Source of the DNA: Siphonodentalium dalli | Taxonomy: Eukaryota > Mollusca > Scaphopoda > Gadilida > Siphonodentaliidae | NCBI GenBank assembly: GCA_032622095.1 | Contig: CP136067.1 | Location: 121,865,030-121,929,029 of the forward strand | Length of the DNA stretch: 64,000 bases | Direction of reading: 5' to 3' | Part shown: positions 1 to 10,059 of the stretch, in pieces | How positions within the stretch are numbered: position 1 is the stretch's first letter | How the letters are laid out: the number at the start of each line of letters is the position of its first letter | The notes under the pieces: generated by a model | What the model was told of the DNA's origin: nothing | What the model saw: the letters and a program-made list of their open reading frames with translations, nothing else | Databases searched by the model: none | Translations under genes and position numbers: made by a program

Positions 1-6
1 AGGGAT

Positions 7-470
7 GTGCTAGAAAGTATTCCGTTAAAGATGAGACAAAAAACTGAACAACTTTTACAACTGATTTCAAAACATCCACACATGAAGTTTGATGAACATG
101 GACAATTAACATATGGTGAAAAAGTTAATAGAGGATCAAATATTGTTGATCTCCTCAATGATATTGTACGACAAAGAAAGGGTTTCGAACCAACAGGCTG
201 GCAAACCTTTTCACAAGTTTGAGCGAGCTTAATGTACCTCAAGATTTTGTAGGGAACAGAAACCGCTGGCTTTGGATTAAAAAACATTTGAAAGATGATT
301 CAGATGATGATTTTGAAACTCCGGTACAAAGCATAACACCAAAACGATTTGATTCTCATCGATTCACACCAATGAAAGGTATAAAAGCAAGACATTCAAA
401 AACTAAAAGAGCAGATATGTTGACAGCAAAGGGTATTAAAACAGAAAAAACACAATGGGATCCATACTAG
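7..470 (+). pseudogene. Conserved Polinton ORF upstream of integrase, frameshifted
   Basis: Two overlapping reading frames (7-222 and 219-470) read as one protein broken by a single frameshift near 220. The first part ends in a segment containing GSNIVDLLNDIVRQRKGFEP and then GWQTFSQ. The second begins SELNVPQDFVGN and ends in a basic, disordered tail. The N-terminal part resembles a conserved, functionally uncharacterised ORF often found next to capsid and integrase genes in Polinton-type elements; this is recognition of the motif style, not a database hit. The protein is small and predicted soluble. Its 3' end overlaps the integrase remnant starting around 455. No function is assigned. Confidence 0.6.
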
Positions 471-1529
471 ATGAACAGTTATCTAAACTTTTCTATAACC
501 CGAAGAAAGTTGGAAGTTATGGCGGTGTAAAGAAGCTTTTTGATGAAGCGAAAAAGCAGAATAAAAAAATAACTCATAGATGTGAAGAAATGGTTGCAAG
601 GCCAGTCGACATATACTTTACACAAACCAATAATTCGAAAAGTCCAACGTAGAAAGACTGTTGTAGCGGGGATTGATATTCAATGGCAGGCAGATTTAGC
701 TGATCTTCAGAATTTGAAAATACATAATGATAATTACAGATATCTGTTGTGTGTGATAGACGTTTTTTCAAAATTTGCGTGGGTACTGCCAATCCACGAT
801 AAATCTGGACTAACTTTGATCGAATCATTCAGGAAAATTTTGAAATCTTCAAAACGTAAACCAAAATCGTTTCAAGCTGATTAAGGTTCTGAATTCAAAA
901 ATGAAAAGTTTTTGAAATTTCTGCGATCAGAAAACATTTCTTCACAACTGAGAATCCAGAGACTAAAGCAAGTATTGTTGAGCGATTTCAAAGAACTTTA
1001 AAAACTCGTATGTGGAAGTATTTCACAAACAATAAAACTTCAAGATATATTGATGTTTTACAGCCCCGAGTCGATTCTTACAACAATAGTTATCACCGTA
1101 GCATAAAATCGAAACCGTCGGAAGTTACTTTGAAAACTGAAGCTGAAATTTCCAAAAATCTATATGGAACGGGGAATAAAAAAGGAAAATGTACACTGAA
1201 AGTGGGTGACTTGGTTCGTATCAACCAAAATAACATTTGAAAATGGTTATTTACCAAACTGGACTCGTGAAATTTTCAAAGTTGATAAAATTTGTAAAAC
1301 TAATCCAATAACATACAAAGTTTCTGATATTGATGGTGAAGAGATTGATGGATCATTCTACAAACATGAAATCCAGCATATAAAAGACAGTAAGGTGTAT
1401 GAAATAGAATCAGTTATCGATAAAAGAACGAGAAGAGTGGGTGGTAAAACAGTAAACGAAATTAAAATTCATTGGCTTGGATATCCAAAAAAGTTTGACA
1501 GTTGGATCCCAGCTTCGAATTTAGTATAA
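455..1529 (+). pseudogene. Polinton integrase (retrovirus-type DDE, with chromodomain), broken
   Basis: This encoded the integrase that inserts the element into host DNA. Pieces in several frames follow the normal domain order. The N-terminal helical region (455-600) contains SYGGVKKLFDEA. The catalytic core has its first Asp in QWQADL (near 690). The second Asp lies in a QAD-stop-GSEF context near 881, where a TAA now interrupts the core. The catalytic Glu is in the KASIVERFQRTLK stretch near 970-1005. An SH3-like part follows (around 1195-1320) and a C-terminal chromodomain (about 1395-1529), with the aromatic and acidic residues of IHWLGYPKKFDSWIPASNLV. Frameshifts near 610, 950 and 1235 plus the internal stop make it inactive. 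The chromodomain is typical of Polinton and chromovirus integrases and may have directed insertion to particular chromatin. Confidence 0.9.
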
Positions 1530-1542
1530 AACAGAATATATC

Positions 1543-1800
1543 ATGTCGCAAAATCATTCAGATTCAATTAATCTCGATGAACCATCACAATTTAAGTTCT
1601 GTGGTGAAAAAGTTGCTAAGAACCAAGTCACCTACTTCACGCAGATAATTATTATTTATATCATTATAATTACATCTATTGTACACATTAGTATCCAGAG
1701 CGCAACCAAATAATTGTGGCTTATTCTTATACGTAGTTCTCTAGGTTATATTCTACCAACACCTGGACTGAAATTATTGAAAAATACTGAGAAAAAATGA
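1543..1800 (+). pseudogene. Small Polinton membrane protein, one internal stop
   Basis: Reading from ATG 1543 gives a protein of about 85 residues, interrupted by one TAA at 1711-1713 and ending at TGA 1798-1800. Residues 28-52 form a strongly hydrophobic Ile-rich membrane segment after a polar N-terminus that includes FKFCGEKVAKNQV. After the stop, the same frame continues with WLILIRSSLGYILPTPG, the kind of C-terminus seen in small single-pass proteins encoded next to Polinton capsid genes. The continued frame and the ATGA overlap with the next gene argue that the stop is a recent mutation of a real gene. The function of such proteins is unknown. The length is below common ORF cut-offs because of the stop. 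Confidence 0.55.
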
Positions 1801-2625
1801 ATTCATTCTACATAACTCTCATGAGTGATAGTTCAATGTCACTTTACCCAGCCAACTCACAATGTTGTTTCACAGTGAAATTACCAAAAACCATACATAT
1901 TGATAAAGAGCTTTGGGAAGTTGCAATGGTTGAACTAATTGTACCAACAGAAACATACAACATTATTGGAGATGCCTGCAAAATAGAAATAAAAAACTTC
2001 TGTTCCAAGAATTTTACAATATTTGAATAAGATACCAATGAGTGATGTAGTAATTTCAAAACCACAAAATGGTATAGAATTAAAAATACCATAAGGAGCA
2101 TATTCTGGTGGATCACATTTGACAGATACAATTCAAGGTGTAATTGACAGTACAGTAAGCAGAATGATTCCAGAACTGAAATTCGAATTCGGATATTCCA
2201 AAACACAACGAGTTAAAATTTCAACCAATAGTTATACCAAAGTAGGTCTTGTACTCCCCAGAGCTCTTTTGGATAAACTTGGTTACAGAACAGAATCAAA
2301 CACTGTCACATTTGCTACTCCTTCGATAACATTTTCATATGGAGTTGATTTAAATGCGGAGCATAATCAATTGTTTGTTAATTCTGACATTGCTGATTAT
2401 ACAATTCTTAGTGGTGTTGAATCACCGATATTACGAGTGACATCATTCGAGAGTAAAAGAATACATGATGGTAAACATATTAAGCATGAATTCAAAAACT
2501 TACATTATGTACCAGTATCAAAATCTAGCTTTGATACCATAAATGTATATATAACTGGTGATACTGGCAAACCAATTCAGTTTATTGGTGGAAAGTCTAT
2601 GATAAAGTTGCAATTCCGACGCTGA
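1797..2625 (+). pseudogene. Polinton minor capsid (penton-type) protein, frameshifted
   Basis: The N-terminal part (1797-2030) begins MNSFYITLMSDSSMSLYP and continues with a WEVAMVELIVP segment. It is the typical opening of the penton-like jelly-roll capsid protein of Polintons, which forms the vertices of the predicted icosahedral particle. The frame shifts near 2030, an in-frame stop follows near 2092, and the remaining beta-rich part (about 2100-2625, open from 2119) contains LFVNSDIADYTILSGVESP and HYVPVSKSSFDTI. The gene starts in a 4-nt ATGA overlap with the upstream membrane-protein gene and is followed after 14 nt by the next ORF. Total length, about 275 residues, suits the family. 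The two breaks make it non-functional. Confidence 0.82.
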
Positions 2626-2639
2626 AGTAATTTGTATTT

Positions 2640-3020
2640 ATGATGATCCCCGTGTATAGAGGCGTATCTAGACAGTATGAAAATGAAATTGGTTTACTAT
2701 TCAAATCTGCAATGAGAACAGTAATACCGTTTGTAAAACCTATTGGTCAGATTGCTAAACAACAAGTATTCAAGCATGGACTTGCTGCAGTCGAAGATAT
2801 CATTGATCGTGGTAAAAGTCCAAAAGAAGTATTTTTGAAACAAGGTAAAGAAGCATTGAAATCTTTTGGAAGGGAAACAATAAAGAAAATATCAACTCCA
2901 AATGGCATAAATAGATCATCGCGACCTTTGAAAACTCATTCTTCTCGCCAACGAGTTAGAAGTAAGTCCATTAAAACACCTGTAAAGAAATCAAAACGAT
3001 CTCTCGATATATTTGATTAA
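2640..3020 (+). CDS. Small basic Polinton capsid-associated protein (126 aa, open)
   Basis: An intact ORF of 126 residues lies between the two capsid genes. It begins MMIPVYRGVSRQYENEIGLL, then has an amphipathic stretch (RTVIPFVKPIGQIAK, residues 27-41) and a very basic C-terminal third rich in Lys, Arg and Ser (residues 80-126). Small basic proteins with this opening (P-x-Y-R-G) are common beside Polinton capsid genes and have been compared with minor virion proteins of adenoviruses. That comparison is inference here. The first of two adjacent Met codons is taken as the start; the second would change little. The stop is 2 nt before the major capsid start. It may have stayed open only because it is short. 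Confidence 0.65.
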   Translation: MMIPVYRGVSRQYENEIGLLFKSAMRTVIPFVKPIGQIAKQQVFKHGLAAVEDIIDRGKSPKEVFLKQGKEALKSFGRETIKKISTPNGINRSSRPLKTHSSRQRVRSKSIKTPVKKSKRSLDIFD

Positions 3021-3022
3021 TC

Positions 3023-4826
3023 ATGATGATGCAAAATGGATCATTCGAATGCAGCAAGTCCGAGTTAGTTGCTTCTGATGTTCCACCAACAATTACAACG
3101 ATGTTGGAATCACAATGGTTAGAACATCACCTGATTAGCTCTTTGAATAATTCCGCACCGGTAGAATTTGTAATTCCGCCTCAAACTGAAAAATGGACAG
3201 ATGTAAATCAATCATATTGTACCTGAAATTCAAAATCACAAAAGCAGATGGAACAAACTTGGTTGATGGTACTGATGAAATTGCGCATATTAACAACTTT
3301 TTTCCATAGCATGTTCAGTAGTATCGATATTTACCTAAATAACAAACTTGTAACGGCGAACGGAGATACCTATCCTTATCGAGCCTACATGGAAACTCTC
3401 TTGGCTTATTCTGGTGAATGTAAAGAAAATCAACTTGCCGCACTAGAAATGTGGTATCCAGACACCCCTAAACAGTTCACCGAAAACACTAAAGCTGGTG
3501 GTAATGATGGATTGAAATCTCGCCAAGCAATCATAGCAGGTAGTAAAACGGTAGAATTGTGTGGTCGTTTACACACAGATATATTTCTACAAGAGAAATA
3601 CTTACCAAATGGAATTGAGATAAGAATTCGTCTCAATAGAGCGAATCCAAAAATTATCTTTAAAGGTACGTGAGGCCTTAGTTGTCGAAAATATTCATAT
3701 TTGTTCCAAACACCGTAAACAGAAAAACATTAAAACGCAAACAGTTTCGTCCATATATACCATGACCATCGCGTAAACAGTATGTTATCATAAAGACCTA
3801 CTATATTTTACATAAGCAAGAGCCTGATTGTGTTACATAAGACAGCACAATGCTACTGGCTAATCACACACACATGGCACAAACGCTCTTTATTAGTTCC
3901 ATATCAGGAACTCACCAACAAAGAACGCTCTTTATGTTTACCATCATAATATAAACAAACACCAGAAAAGTAACTTTTTATGCTTTTGTTTACATAACAA
4001 TGGTCAAACATATGACAATAACATACTGTTTATGCGATATTTCTTATCTGTATACGGACAAAGTATGTCTACATTTTAATGCTCTTTCTGTTTGTGGCGG
4101 TTTTTGACGGGTGGAAATATTTTCACAGGATACCCACCGCCAAGGCCAACCGTACCTTTAATTGGTCAGGCCGACGGAAAAATAGTATTTGAAACGGCAG
4201 TTTTAAATGTTCGTACAATTACGCTGATACCGGTAGTAGCAAATAACTTGAACCAAACAATAATACAGAAACATATGAAAATACCGATTAGAAGAGTTGA
4301 AGTAAAAACATTCACTATTGGTGCAGGACTTAGATAAAAAATTGAAGATCACCTTTTTCAAGGACAAATGCCAAAGAGACTTTTCATAGGCTTGGTATCA
4401 AACAAAGATATGAATGGCGATATTGAAACGAACCCATTTCATTTCCAACACTTCAATCTGAAAAATCTTGAAGTTAGTCAGAACGGACATACCATCCATA
4501 ACCGACCATTTGAACCAAACTTTGAATCAGAACAATGCCTAAGATCTTATTTATCACTGTATCAGTCTTCGGGTATGTTTGGACAAAACAAATCCTTTGG
4601 TTTGAATCTCGAAAAATACATGAATGGTTATTGTTTCTGGGGTTACGACCTCACACCTGACCAAGGGGCAGAGGAAGGACATTTGCATCCTATAAAAACC
4701 GGTAACATAAGGTTAGAGCTTCAGTTTGCTACACCTCTAGCTTCAGTGATCAACGTGATAGTCTATGCTGAGTTCGATAATCAAATTGAAATCAACAGTT
4801 TGCGAGAAATAATAACGGATTATTAA
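3023..4826 (+). pseudogene. Polinton major capsid protein, split by an inverted-repeat insertion and frameshifts
   Basis: This is the double jelly-roll major capsid protein of Polintons, the main shell protein. The N-terminal part (3023-3226) contains CSKSELVASDVPPTITTM and SQWLEHHLISSLNNSAPVEF, characteristic of the family. A frameshift near 3220 leads into a second frame (to about 3673) with FFHSMFSSIDIYLNNKLV and YPYRAYMETLLAYSGE. A roughly 0.4-kb inverted-repeat element interrupts the gene (about 3714-4097). The reading then resumes (4103-4337) and, past a stop at 4335-4337, continues to 4826 with ARRVEVKT-like and FGLNLEKYMNGYCFWGYDLT motifs. Combined coding length, around 460 residues without the insert, is close to the usual size. 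Three separate lesions show it has long been without selection. Confidence 0.88.
3714..4097. mobile_element. MITE-like inverted-repeat insertion inside the capsid gene
   Basis: The two ends of this ~385-bp stretch are inverted copies of each other over roughly 85 bp with gaps. For example, ATCGCGTAAACAGTATGTTA near 3769 pairs with TAACATACTGTTTATGCGAT near 4018, and outer segments with CAGAAA..CATTAAAA also pair. It has no coding capacity. Capsid coding sequence lies directly on both sides, so this is an insertion younger than the Polinton itself. I could not fix a clean target duplication, so family and exact ends (within about 20 bp) remain open. Confidence 0.65.
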
Positions 4827-4830
4827 AAAC

Positions 4831-5280
4831 ATGGATGGATTGCATTTGGAGGAAAAATTGAGACTGGAAGTTGGAGGACTCGATTTCATTCCATATGTTT
4901 CTATCCTTGACAAAGTTCGGAAAACTTTCGAGAAATGTTTCGTTCATGAAATACAAAATCAAATTTCAAAAGAAGTGACACTCAATTGTGAAGGATGTAA
5001 AATAGATCATCCAAGTCAGACACGACATTTACTTTGTCTTTGGACACCACCTATACAATGGGTAGATATGTTCATTGATATAGCACTACTTAAATTGAAC
5101 ATCTACCGAGTTATGGAACAATGGTATCCAGAAATAGAATCATTTACACCACAAGAGAAATGTGAGGCATTCAAACTTTGGAAAGATATAAAGGAAGTTG
5201 TTCATGCAAACTGTAACCAATTTAATTCGGTTTTTGTTGACTTGTGGTGTGAAAAAGTTAAAAAAATACTAGGAAGATGA
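4831..5280 (+). CDS. Conserved Polinton protein of unknown function (149 aa, open)
   Basis: An intact 149-residue ORF lies between the capsid and protease genes, 4 nt after the former and overlapping the latter as ATGA. It begins MDGLHLEEKLRLEVGGLDFI. It has a cluster of Cys and His around residues 52-70 (CEGCKIDHPSQTRHLLCLW) that could bind a metal, and a largely helical C-terminal half ending VDLWCEKVKKILGR. Its position fits a small conserved Polinton gene of unknown role. There is no membrane segment or signal peptide. The metal-binding idea rests only on the C-x2-C...H...H...C spacing. Being open in a dead element may be chance. Confidence 0.55.
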   Translation: MDGLHLEEKLRLEVGGLDFIPYVSILDKVRKTFEKCFVHEIQNQISKEVTLNCEGCKIDHPSQTRHLLCLWTPPIQWVDMFIDIALLKLNIYRVMEQWYPEIESFTPQEKCEAFKLWKDIKEVVHANCNQFNSVFVDLWCEKVKKILGR

Positions 5281-5775
5281 ACACTAGCGAACTTCAGCAT
5301 ATACTAGACAAATATCCTACCTCTGTTCGTTGTATGGTGTGGTGTATGGAAAAGATCAGTTACCACACGAGAAACCTCATCATGTAAAAGCATACATAGT
5401 AAATACACATACGTCAGAACAACCAGGAGAACACTGGGTTGCAATTTTCTTCAATGGAAACATTGCAACATATTTCGATTCGTTTGCGATACCAGTTATT
5501 GATAAATATCATTTATTCAAAGAAATTCGATCGAATGTAAAATAAACGTTGGGCGGTTTCAACATCACGGTACAAACGTGTGTGGTATCTACTGCATATT
5601 TGCTTTACATTTCTTGAAAAGCGGATATGGTATAAAGGTATTAGTTGAAATGAATGATAGAAAATTATTTGATTGGTTTCATAGAAACTATGAGCCCTTA
5701 CGAAAAGAATCAGAAACATTACCTAAAACATATATTTCACAAACTTGTAAGACTTACTGTGAATTTCAGTGTTGA
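5277..5775 (+). pseudogene. Adenain-like cysteine protease of Polinton, frameshifted
   Basis: This is the maturation protease that would cleave capsid precursors in the particle. The start is the ATG at 5277, overlapping the upstream stop, and reads MNTSELQHILDKYPTSVR. A frameshift near 5330 leads into the main piece, which has the catalytic His in PGEHWVAIFF and the acidic partner in IATYFDSF. A stop at about 5543 and another shift precede the C-terminal piece, which contains the Gln/Cys region (TVQT followed by CGIYC, nucleophile Cys) and HFLKSGYG. About 165 residues in total, normal for the family. Catalytic residues are still visible, but two frameshifts separate them. Confidence 0.85.
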
Positions 5776-6140
5776 TAAAATGTGTTCATTACCAATTGTT
5801 TAAACATGTTAAAATCATAATCATGTTGTAAATATGTTGATTGTTAATGATGAAATGAGTTACCAAATGTAAATTATGTTCATTGCATTACCAGTTATTG
5901 ATTGTAAATATGATAATTTCATGATCAGTTGTAAATATTTTGATTCTTAATTCAAAAATAAAAGTTATGTTGTTGAAAAACAGTGTCTGTTTTTAATGAT
6001 CGTCTTCGGCAATGTCGATGAAGATCTTAATTCACCAAAAAGAAACACATTTGAAATGACGTTCGGGAAAATTGGTAGAATGACGTCCGCCCGTTTTACA
6101 TATAACAAAACCCAATTTAGAGTACATCATTTTCTCCACG
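5776..6140. other. AT-rich spacer 3' of the protease
   Basis: Very AT-rich sequence with repeated short ATGTTGTAAATATG-like stretches and an AATAAA (around 5956) suitable as a polyadenylation signal for the upstream gene block. No ORF or RNA gene was recognised. The right boundary of the Polinton may lie here or in the next kilobase. Confidence 0.5.
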
Positions 6141-6584
6141 ATGGAATACCCTAAAACTGATCTCGGATCTTATGTCAGAGCCATCCGTGTATCGGCCCCG
6201 AGGGACATTGCGGTGTGGGAGACCCGTTCCTGGGCAGTGTATGGTACAGGTGAAAGGTCTTTGAACTATTCACTTTTGTCAATGCAACTTGGGCTCGCAA
6301 TCCTACACTGTTCAGTGGACAGGAGACAGAACACATCGAATGGCTTGGGACAACAGGTGTCTTACTTGCGGTGGCGGCAACCCTTCTGCAGAGAAAGCTC
6401 GTGTTTTGGAGAGAAAAGAAGCACGCAGTACAGATTAGACGTAACCCCATTGAAGGGTGTGAGAATAACGCAAGGTATATTTCCACCTCTCATCGAGGGT
6501 TCGCTTGTGTTTCGGGAGTTGGATCAAGAGGATGGATTTGAGTTCCTAAAAACCCTTATCCACTTTTCTTGTGATCTAACGTAA
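6141..6584 (+). other. Unrecognised 147-codon open frame with an alternative membrane-segment frame
   Basis: The longest + frame (6141-6584) has no recognisable domain and a composition rich in Arg and Ser that suggests it is not the true frame. In another + frame, around 6280-6450, a plausible membrane segment can be read (EHIEWLGTTGVLLAVAATLL followed by a basic QRKLVFWREKK). This resembles a small single-pass protein, perhaps a last frameshifted Polinton gene. I cannot decide between a broken small gene and chance. The GC content is higher than that of the spacer before it. Confidence 0.3.
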
Positions 6585-6988
6585 AACGGCCCTTTTCAGG
6601 GCCACCCAAAACCTGCTATCAGATGACTCTTACATGCACATTTTCACAGCGCTATCGTCTTCGAATGTATTCGAAGACTTTCGCTTTTGTTAAAAAATGC
6701 ACTGGTAAAGTAGCACAATTTACCAATGTCTCGATTTTTCTCGGTATTATTCTAAGTTCAGTTAGTCCAGCGATACATTCGTATAAATTATGCTCTTTTC
6801 TGTCAAAAATCCCTTCGAAGCGCTCACCTTACTCTTCGGATTCTAACACAGCCTCTGGACCGATGAATCCTACCCTGTGAACCTGCCACTCTGGTACACC
6901 CCTCGCTGGCTGCCACTCTACCCCACCCCATCGCTCGTCGTCACTCTGGTCCATGATTTCCCGCATATATCACGACGAGCTCGACCCT
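6585..6988. other. Non-coding region before the GC-rich hairpin
   Basis: No domain was recognised in any frame. The last 120 bases become C-rich (ACTCTGG and CCACCCC words) and grade into the hairpin element that follows. Confidence 0.35.
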
Positions 6989-7105
6989 GGGCCGTCACTC
7001 TGGCCCACCCCCTCTTTCAGCGTGAGTCTGGCACATGGGCCAGCGTCACTCTGGCCCATGGGTCAGACTCACCCTGAGCGAAGGGGGTGGGCCAGAGTGA
7101 CGGCC
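6989..7105. repeat. GC-rich foldback hairpin (117 bp)
   Basis: The outer 23 bases at 6989-7011 (starting GGCCGTCACTCTGGCCCACC) are perfectly complementary to 7083-7105. Pairing continues inward with minor gaps through CAGNNTGAGTCTG-type and CATGGGCCAG segments to a short loop near 7046. The block is far richer in G and C than its surroundings. It has no coding capacity and looks like a small foldback element. Confidence 0.75.
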
Positions 7106-8010
7106 AATACTACTGACACCCCCCACTTAGGTTGGAAATTTTCCAAATGATGACAATTTCAATGACAATGTTGACCAAATGTATGACAATATTGTTTTCT
7201 TAAATTTAGTAGCAGTTTTTACTAGCCACGGGGGAGGACCAGGACACAAGCTTTCCAAGTGTTGGAAATGTCCAACCTGTCACCCCCCTAAGGTTGGAAA
7301 ATTTCCAACTGATGATCATTTCAGTCCAAAATGTTGACAAAAAATAGGAAAATATGCAAATATTGGTCCAAAAACAATTAATTCCCCCCAATAAATTGTT
7401 TGAAAATCAAACGACAAGAACATTTTCAACCCATTGTTGGTGTGAAATGAAATTTCCAACTGTTGAAAATTTTGATCCCCTCTAGCCACATCCCTGCCCA
7501 TGTTCGATGATGTTTTATGACTAGATAGCTCACATTCCATAATTAAAAAATCAGTTGCCAAAAATGAGTCTACATTAAAGCATGCGAATCAAAATGAATG
7601 TATGATGGGCGAAATTCGGAATCGTAAGGACTGTGTAACGAGCCTTTCATTACAAATTCAGATTACCTCAGCGATGTGAAACAACGGTTTTGTGCCCGGC
7701 TGTGATCAGAGAAGAAATAAATCAATTTCTGCCATCAGCGGGCTATCATCACTAAATTCCCCCTATGTGGACCCCATTCTGTTTATTATAAAATTTCTAT
7801 AGAAACTTCTTCACACAGATTCTATTTCTTTTTTAGTTTAGTTTCTCTATATCCCCAAATTGGCAGACGACATATTGCATAATCAAGGTTCCCAATGGGT
7901 GTACATCACAATATTCACCATTTGGGAACTTAAATCTGAGTATATGTCTCCCATAGCAGGCAATTTATCAAAACACGAATTAGTATCAATACCCATTTTA
8001 AACCATCCAT
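7106..8010. repeat. Two diverged direct copies of a TTGGAAA repeat, then gene-free DNA
   Basis: The block starting CCCCCCACTTAGGTTGGAAA near 7120 recurs as CCCCCCTAAGGTTGGAAAA near 7283, about 162 bp downstream, followed in both by similar ATGATNATTTCA..AATGTTGAC text. From 7480 to 8010 no gene, tandem repeat or hairpin of note was recognised. Confidence 0.5.
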
Positions 8011-8617
8011 AATGAAAGTGTCAATGACACTGTAACTCAACTTGGAGAGGGGATATTATCGTACATTACAATGAATGGAGCGATAAGAAATGCACACATT
8101 TCAAATATTTAAGTAAACTAGAGGTCAAACCGAACAGCAGCCGTATGGAGTTTGAGATCAATTGATTGGTTAAAAAGTGTTGTATGTAGGGCATGCGAAA
8201 GTATTTAGTTACGTAAAAAATGAAGACCAAGATGGCGGCTGGCGGCCATGTTTTTCATCGAAAATCAAAGTTCAAATAATATAGCTCCCATCTAGATGGG
8301 ATCCTAACATGCCTGTAAATTATCAAAACCTTTCTCCAGTAAGTGTGGACTGTATGATGTGCCGATTAATTCCAATGTGAAACCCAAGATGGCTGCTGTC
8401 TGCCATGTGATACAAAGAATGTCGAAAAGAAAAACAAATCGATAGCTACGTGTACCATCTAGAGGTCACACAAAACATTCGTATGACGTTTGGCGACGAC
8501 CGAATTAGATTATGTGGCCTGTAGGGTGTACCAAAGTAAATTGTTGACGGACGGACGCCATCGCATGGCAATACATGTAGATCAAACTTGACTTCGTCAA
8601 ATTGAGCTTAAAATCGT
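8011..8617 (+). mobile_element. Tandem-core ('pearl'/Helentron-like) non-autonomous element, copy A
   Basis: It opens with AATGAAAGTGTCAATGACAC, containing the palindrome AGTGTCA-A-TGACACT, then TGTAACTCAACTT. The same start recurs at 17938, 26689 and 36804. The body carries units with AAGATGGCGGCTGGCGGCCA followed by CCCATCTAGA-type text. The end has GACGGACGGACGCC and a snap-back ATCAAACTTGACTTCGTCAA-ATTGAGCT. Elements with a fixed 5' block, a tandem core and a 3' hairpin are known in bivalves (pearl) and insects (DINE-1/Helentron). Assignment to that class is inference. Confidence 0.6.
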
Positions 8618-9060
8618 TCAAATGCGATAGATACCATCTAGAGGTACTATGTCCGTAATTTGGCAAAACAATTGTCCAATAAAGTGGGATGCAGAGTGTA
8701 CCGATGGAGCGAATATGATGTCCAAGATGGCCGCTGGATGTGGTTTTTAACGAATACGGGAACACAATTGATGGCTCCCATCTAGAGGTCAGCCCGAAGA
8801 TCCGTACGAAGTTTGGTGGCGATCAGATGAGGTCAGTAGGGTGTTCCGAATGATTTGGTCTTGAAAAGTTTATATCCCAAGATGGCCGCTAGCGGTCATG
8901 TTTTTTAACGAAATTCGGAAACATTCGATGGACTAAAAGCATTTAGTCGTGCACTCCAATAAATGCTAACTACATGGGGTGCCGGTGAATTTAAATGTGA
9001 AATAAAAAAAAACGGCTACCGGCCGTTTTTTAAAAGAATTTTGGTAAAAATCGACGGCTC
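8618..9060. repeat. Further core units of the AAGATGGC repeat family
   Basis: Immediately after copy A, two more diverged units (CCAAGATGGCCGCTGGATG near 8721 and CCCAAGATGGCCGCTAGCGG near 8877) with the usual CCCATCTAGAGGTC and TAGGGTGT words follow. They suggest a second, truncated element or an overrun of the array. No coding potential. Confidence 0.5.
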
Positions 9061-9149
9061 CAATTTAGCGGTCCATAATAATCCGGAACAAGTCATTCGA
9101 TTTTTAGTTCCGATGTACAAATTGAGCATAATAATATAATTCTAGAATG

Positions 9150-9950
9150 TTTTCAGTGTCCGTCACAATTTACGGGTAGAACTGGTACTTCATATCATAG
9201 TGGTGTGCAAAAATGTTTTGAATTAACCAAGGGTCTCGACTTCGACGATAATTAAAGCCCGGTAATCTGTTCCACGGTGTAATCACCCGTTGTGCCAAGA
9301 AGTATTTTCATATGTCTTTTTCTGAACTTGGCATTTGTAATTTGGACCTTGGCATTTGTAATTTCAGGCTATGTCCACAGGTATTTGCGCATAGGCCTCT
9401 CTCGAAGAATTTGTCAGGGCTGACATTGTATACATCTGAATTTTATGGACATCAAATTTAGTTTAGTCTGTTTTTATAGTCCAACATTCTCAACTGCGGG
9501 ATTAACGTTGTTCCTTTCCGTTGCACTCTCGAGTGTCACGTGCTGATATGAGAGGTGAGGTATCAATCTGATATGAGAGGTGACGTATCAATCTGTATTG
9601 CAATACTCAAGAACGGGCCTGACCATGCTGGTGTATAGTTTCTCGAAACATATTTGGCTCTAAAGATGTAAACGTTCTGTATATTATGCCCAAAATTGTA
9701 TATGTTTTGTTGCAGGTCGCGTTAATATGGACGTCAAACTTAAGTTTTTTGTCAACATGAACTCCTAGATCCTTTTCACATGCACTGGCAAGTACACGTA
9801 TGGCAGGGTTTCCAGGAACATCGGTCATAATATAACGGTTGTTTGAATTATTATGACCGAAGTGGACGACGTGTATTTTACTCGAGTCATTCCGAGAAAC
9901 CAAACAGTCCATATTCATTTGAAAATTGGCTAGATCAAGCTAGATAAAAA
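9150..9950 (-). pseudogene. CR1/Jockey-like non-LTR retrotransposon, C-terminal RT remnant
   Basis: On the - strand from about 9950 downward, the frame gives the RT-thumb pattern typical of CR1/Jockey-type elements. It contains CEKDLGVHVDKKLKFDVHIN, then a stretch like TILGIIYRTFTSLEPNMF. After a deletion and frameshifts it continues with RVITPWNRLPGFNYRRSRD around 9250-9310, the usual C-terminal WN-LP block. The polymerase core (YADD region) is missing, so this is a 5'-truncated, mutated copy. It ends near 9150. It has no intact ORF above about 100 residues. Confidence 0.75.
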
Positions 9951-10059
9951 ACGAATTGTAACTGACAAATAACACAGAAAATGTTAGCTTTACGTACGAA
10001 ATATACCAGCGCAGCGAGGGGGTTGAACTCTGACTTGTAGCTTGGATAAAGCCACAGAA

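Larger units (their letters stand above)
1..6100 (+). mobile_element. Degenerate Polinton/Maverick DNA transposon (virus-like), left part outside window
   Basis: Eight consecutive + strand genes or gene remnants match the integrase-capsid-protease module of Polintons. These are large self-synthesising transposons related to adintoviruses, virophages and adenoviruses. The block includes a DDE integrase with C-terminal chromodomain, penton-type and jelly-roll capsid proteins, and an adenain-like cysteine protease. Genes are separated by 2 to 14 nt or overlap as ATGA (1797-1800 and 5277-5280), a virus-like packing very unlike the host DNA around it. Two ORFs (2640-3020 and 4831-5280) are still open; the others carry frameshifts, stops or an insertion, so this copy is dead. 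No protein-primed DNA polymerase B and no terminal inverted repeats were seen. The left end lies outside the window and the right boundary is uncertain, between about 5.8 and 6.6 kb. Confidence 0.9.

Noticed and set aside
6141-6584. Real 147-residue protein
   Set aside because: No recognisable domain, and a better membrane-segment reading exists in a different frame. Kept only as an unresolved region.
1-6600. DNA polymerase B or packaging ATPase of the left Polinton
   Set aside because: No matching motifs were seen in this part. They may lie left of the window. The ATPase at 33.5-35.2 kb is on the other strand and far away, so it is treated as separate.
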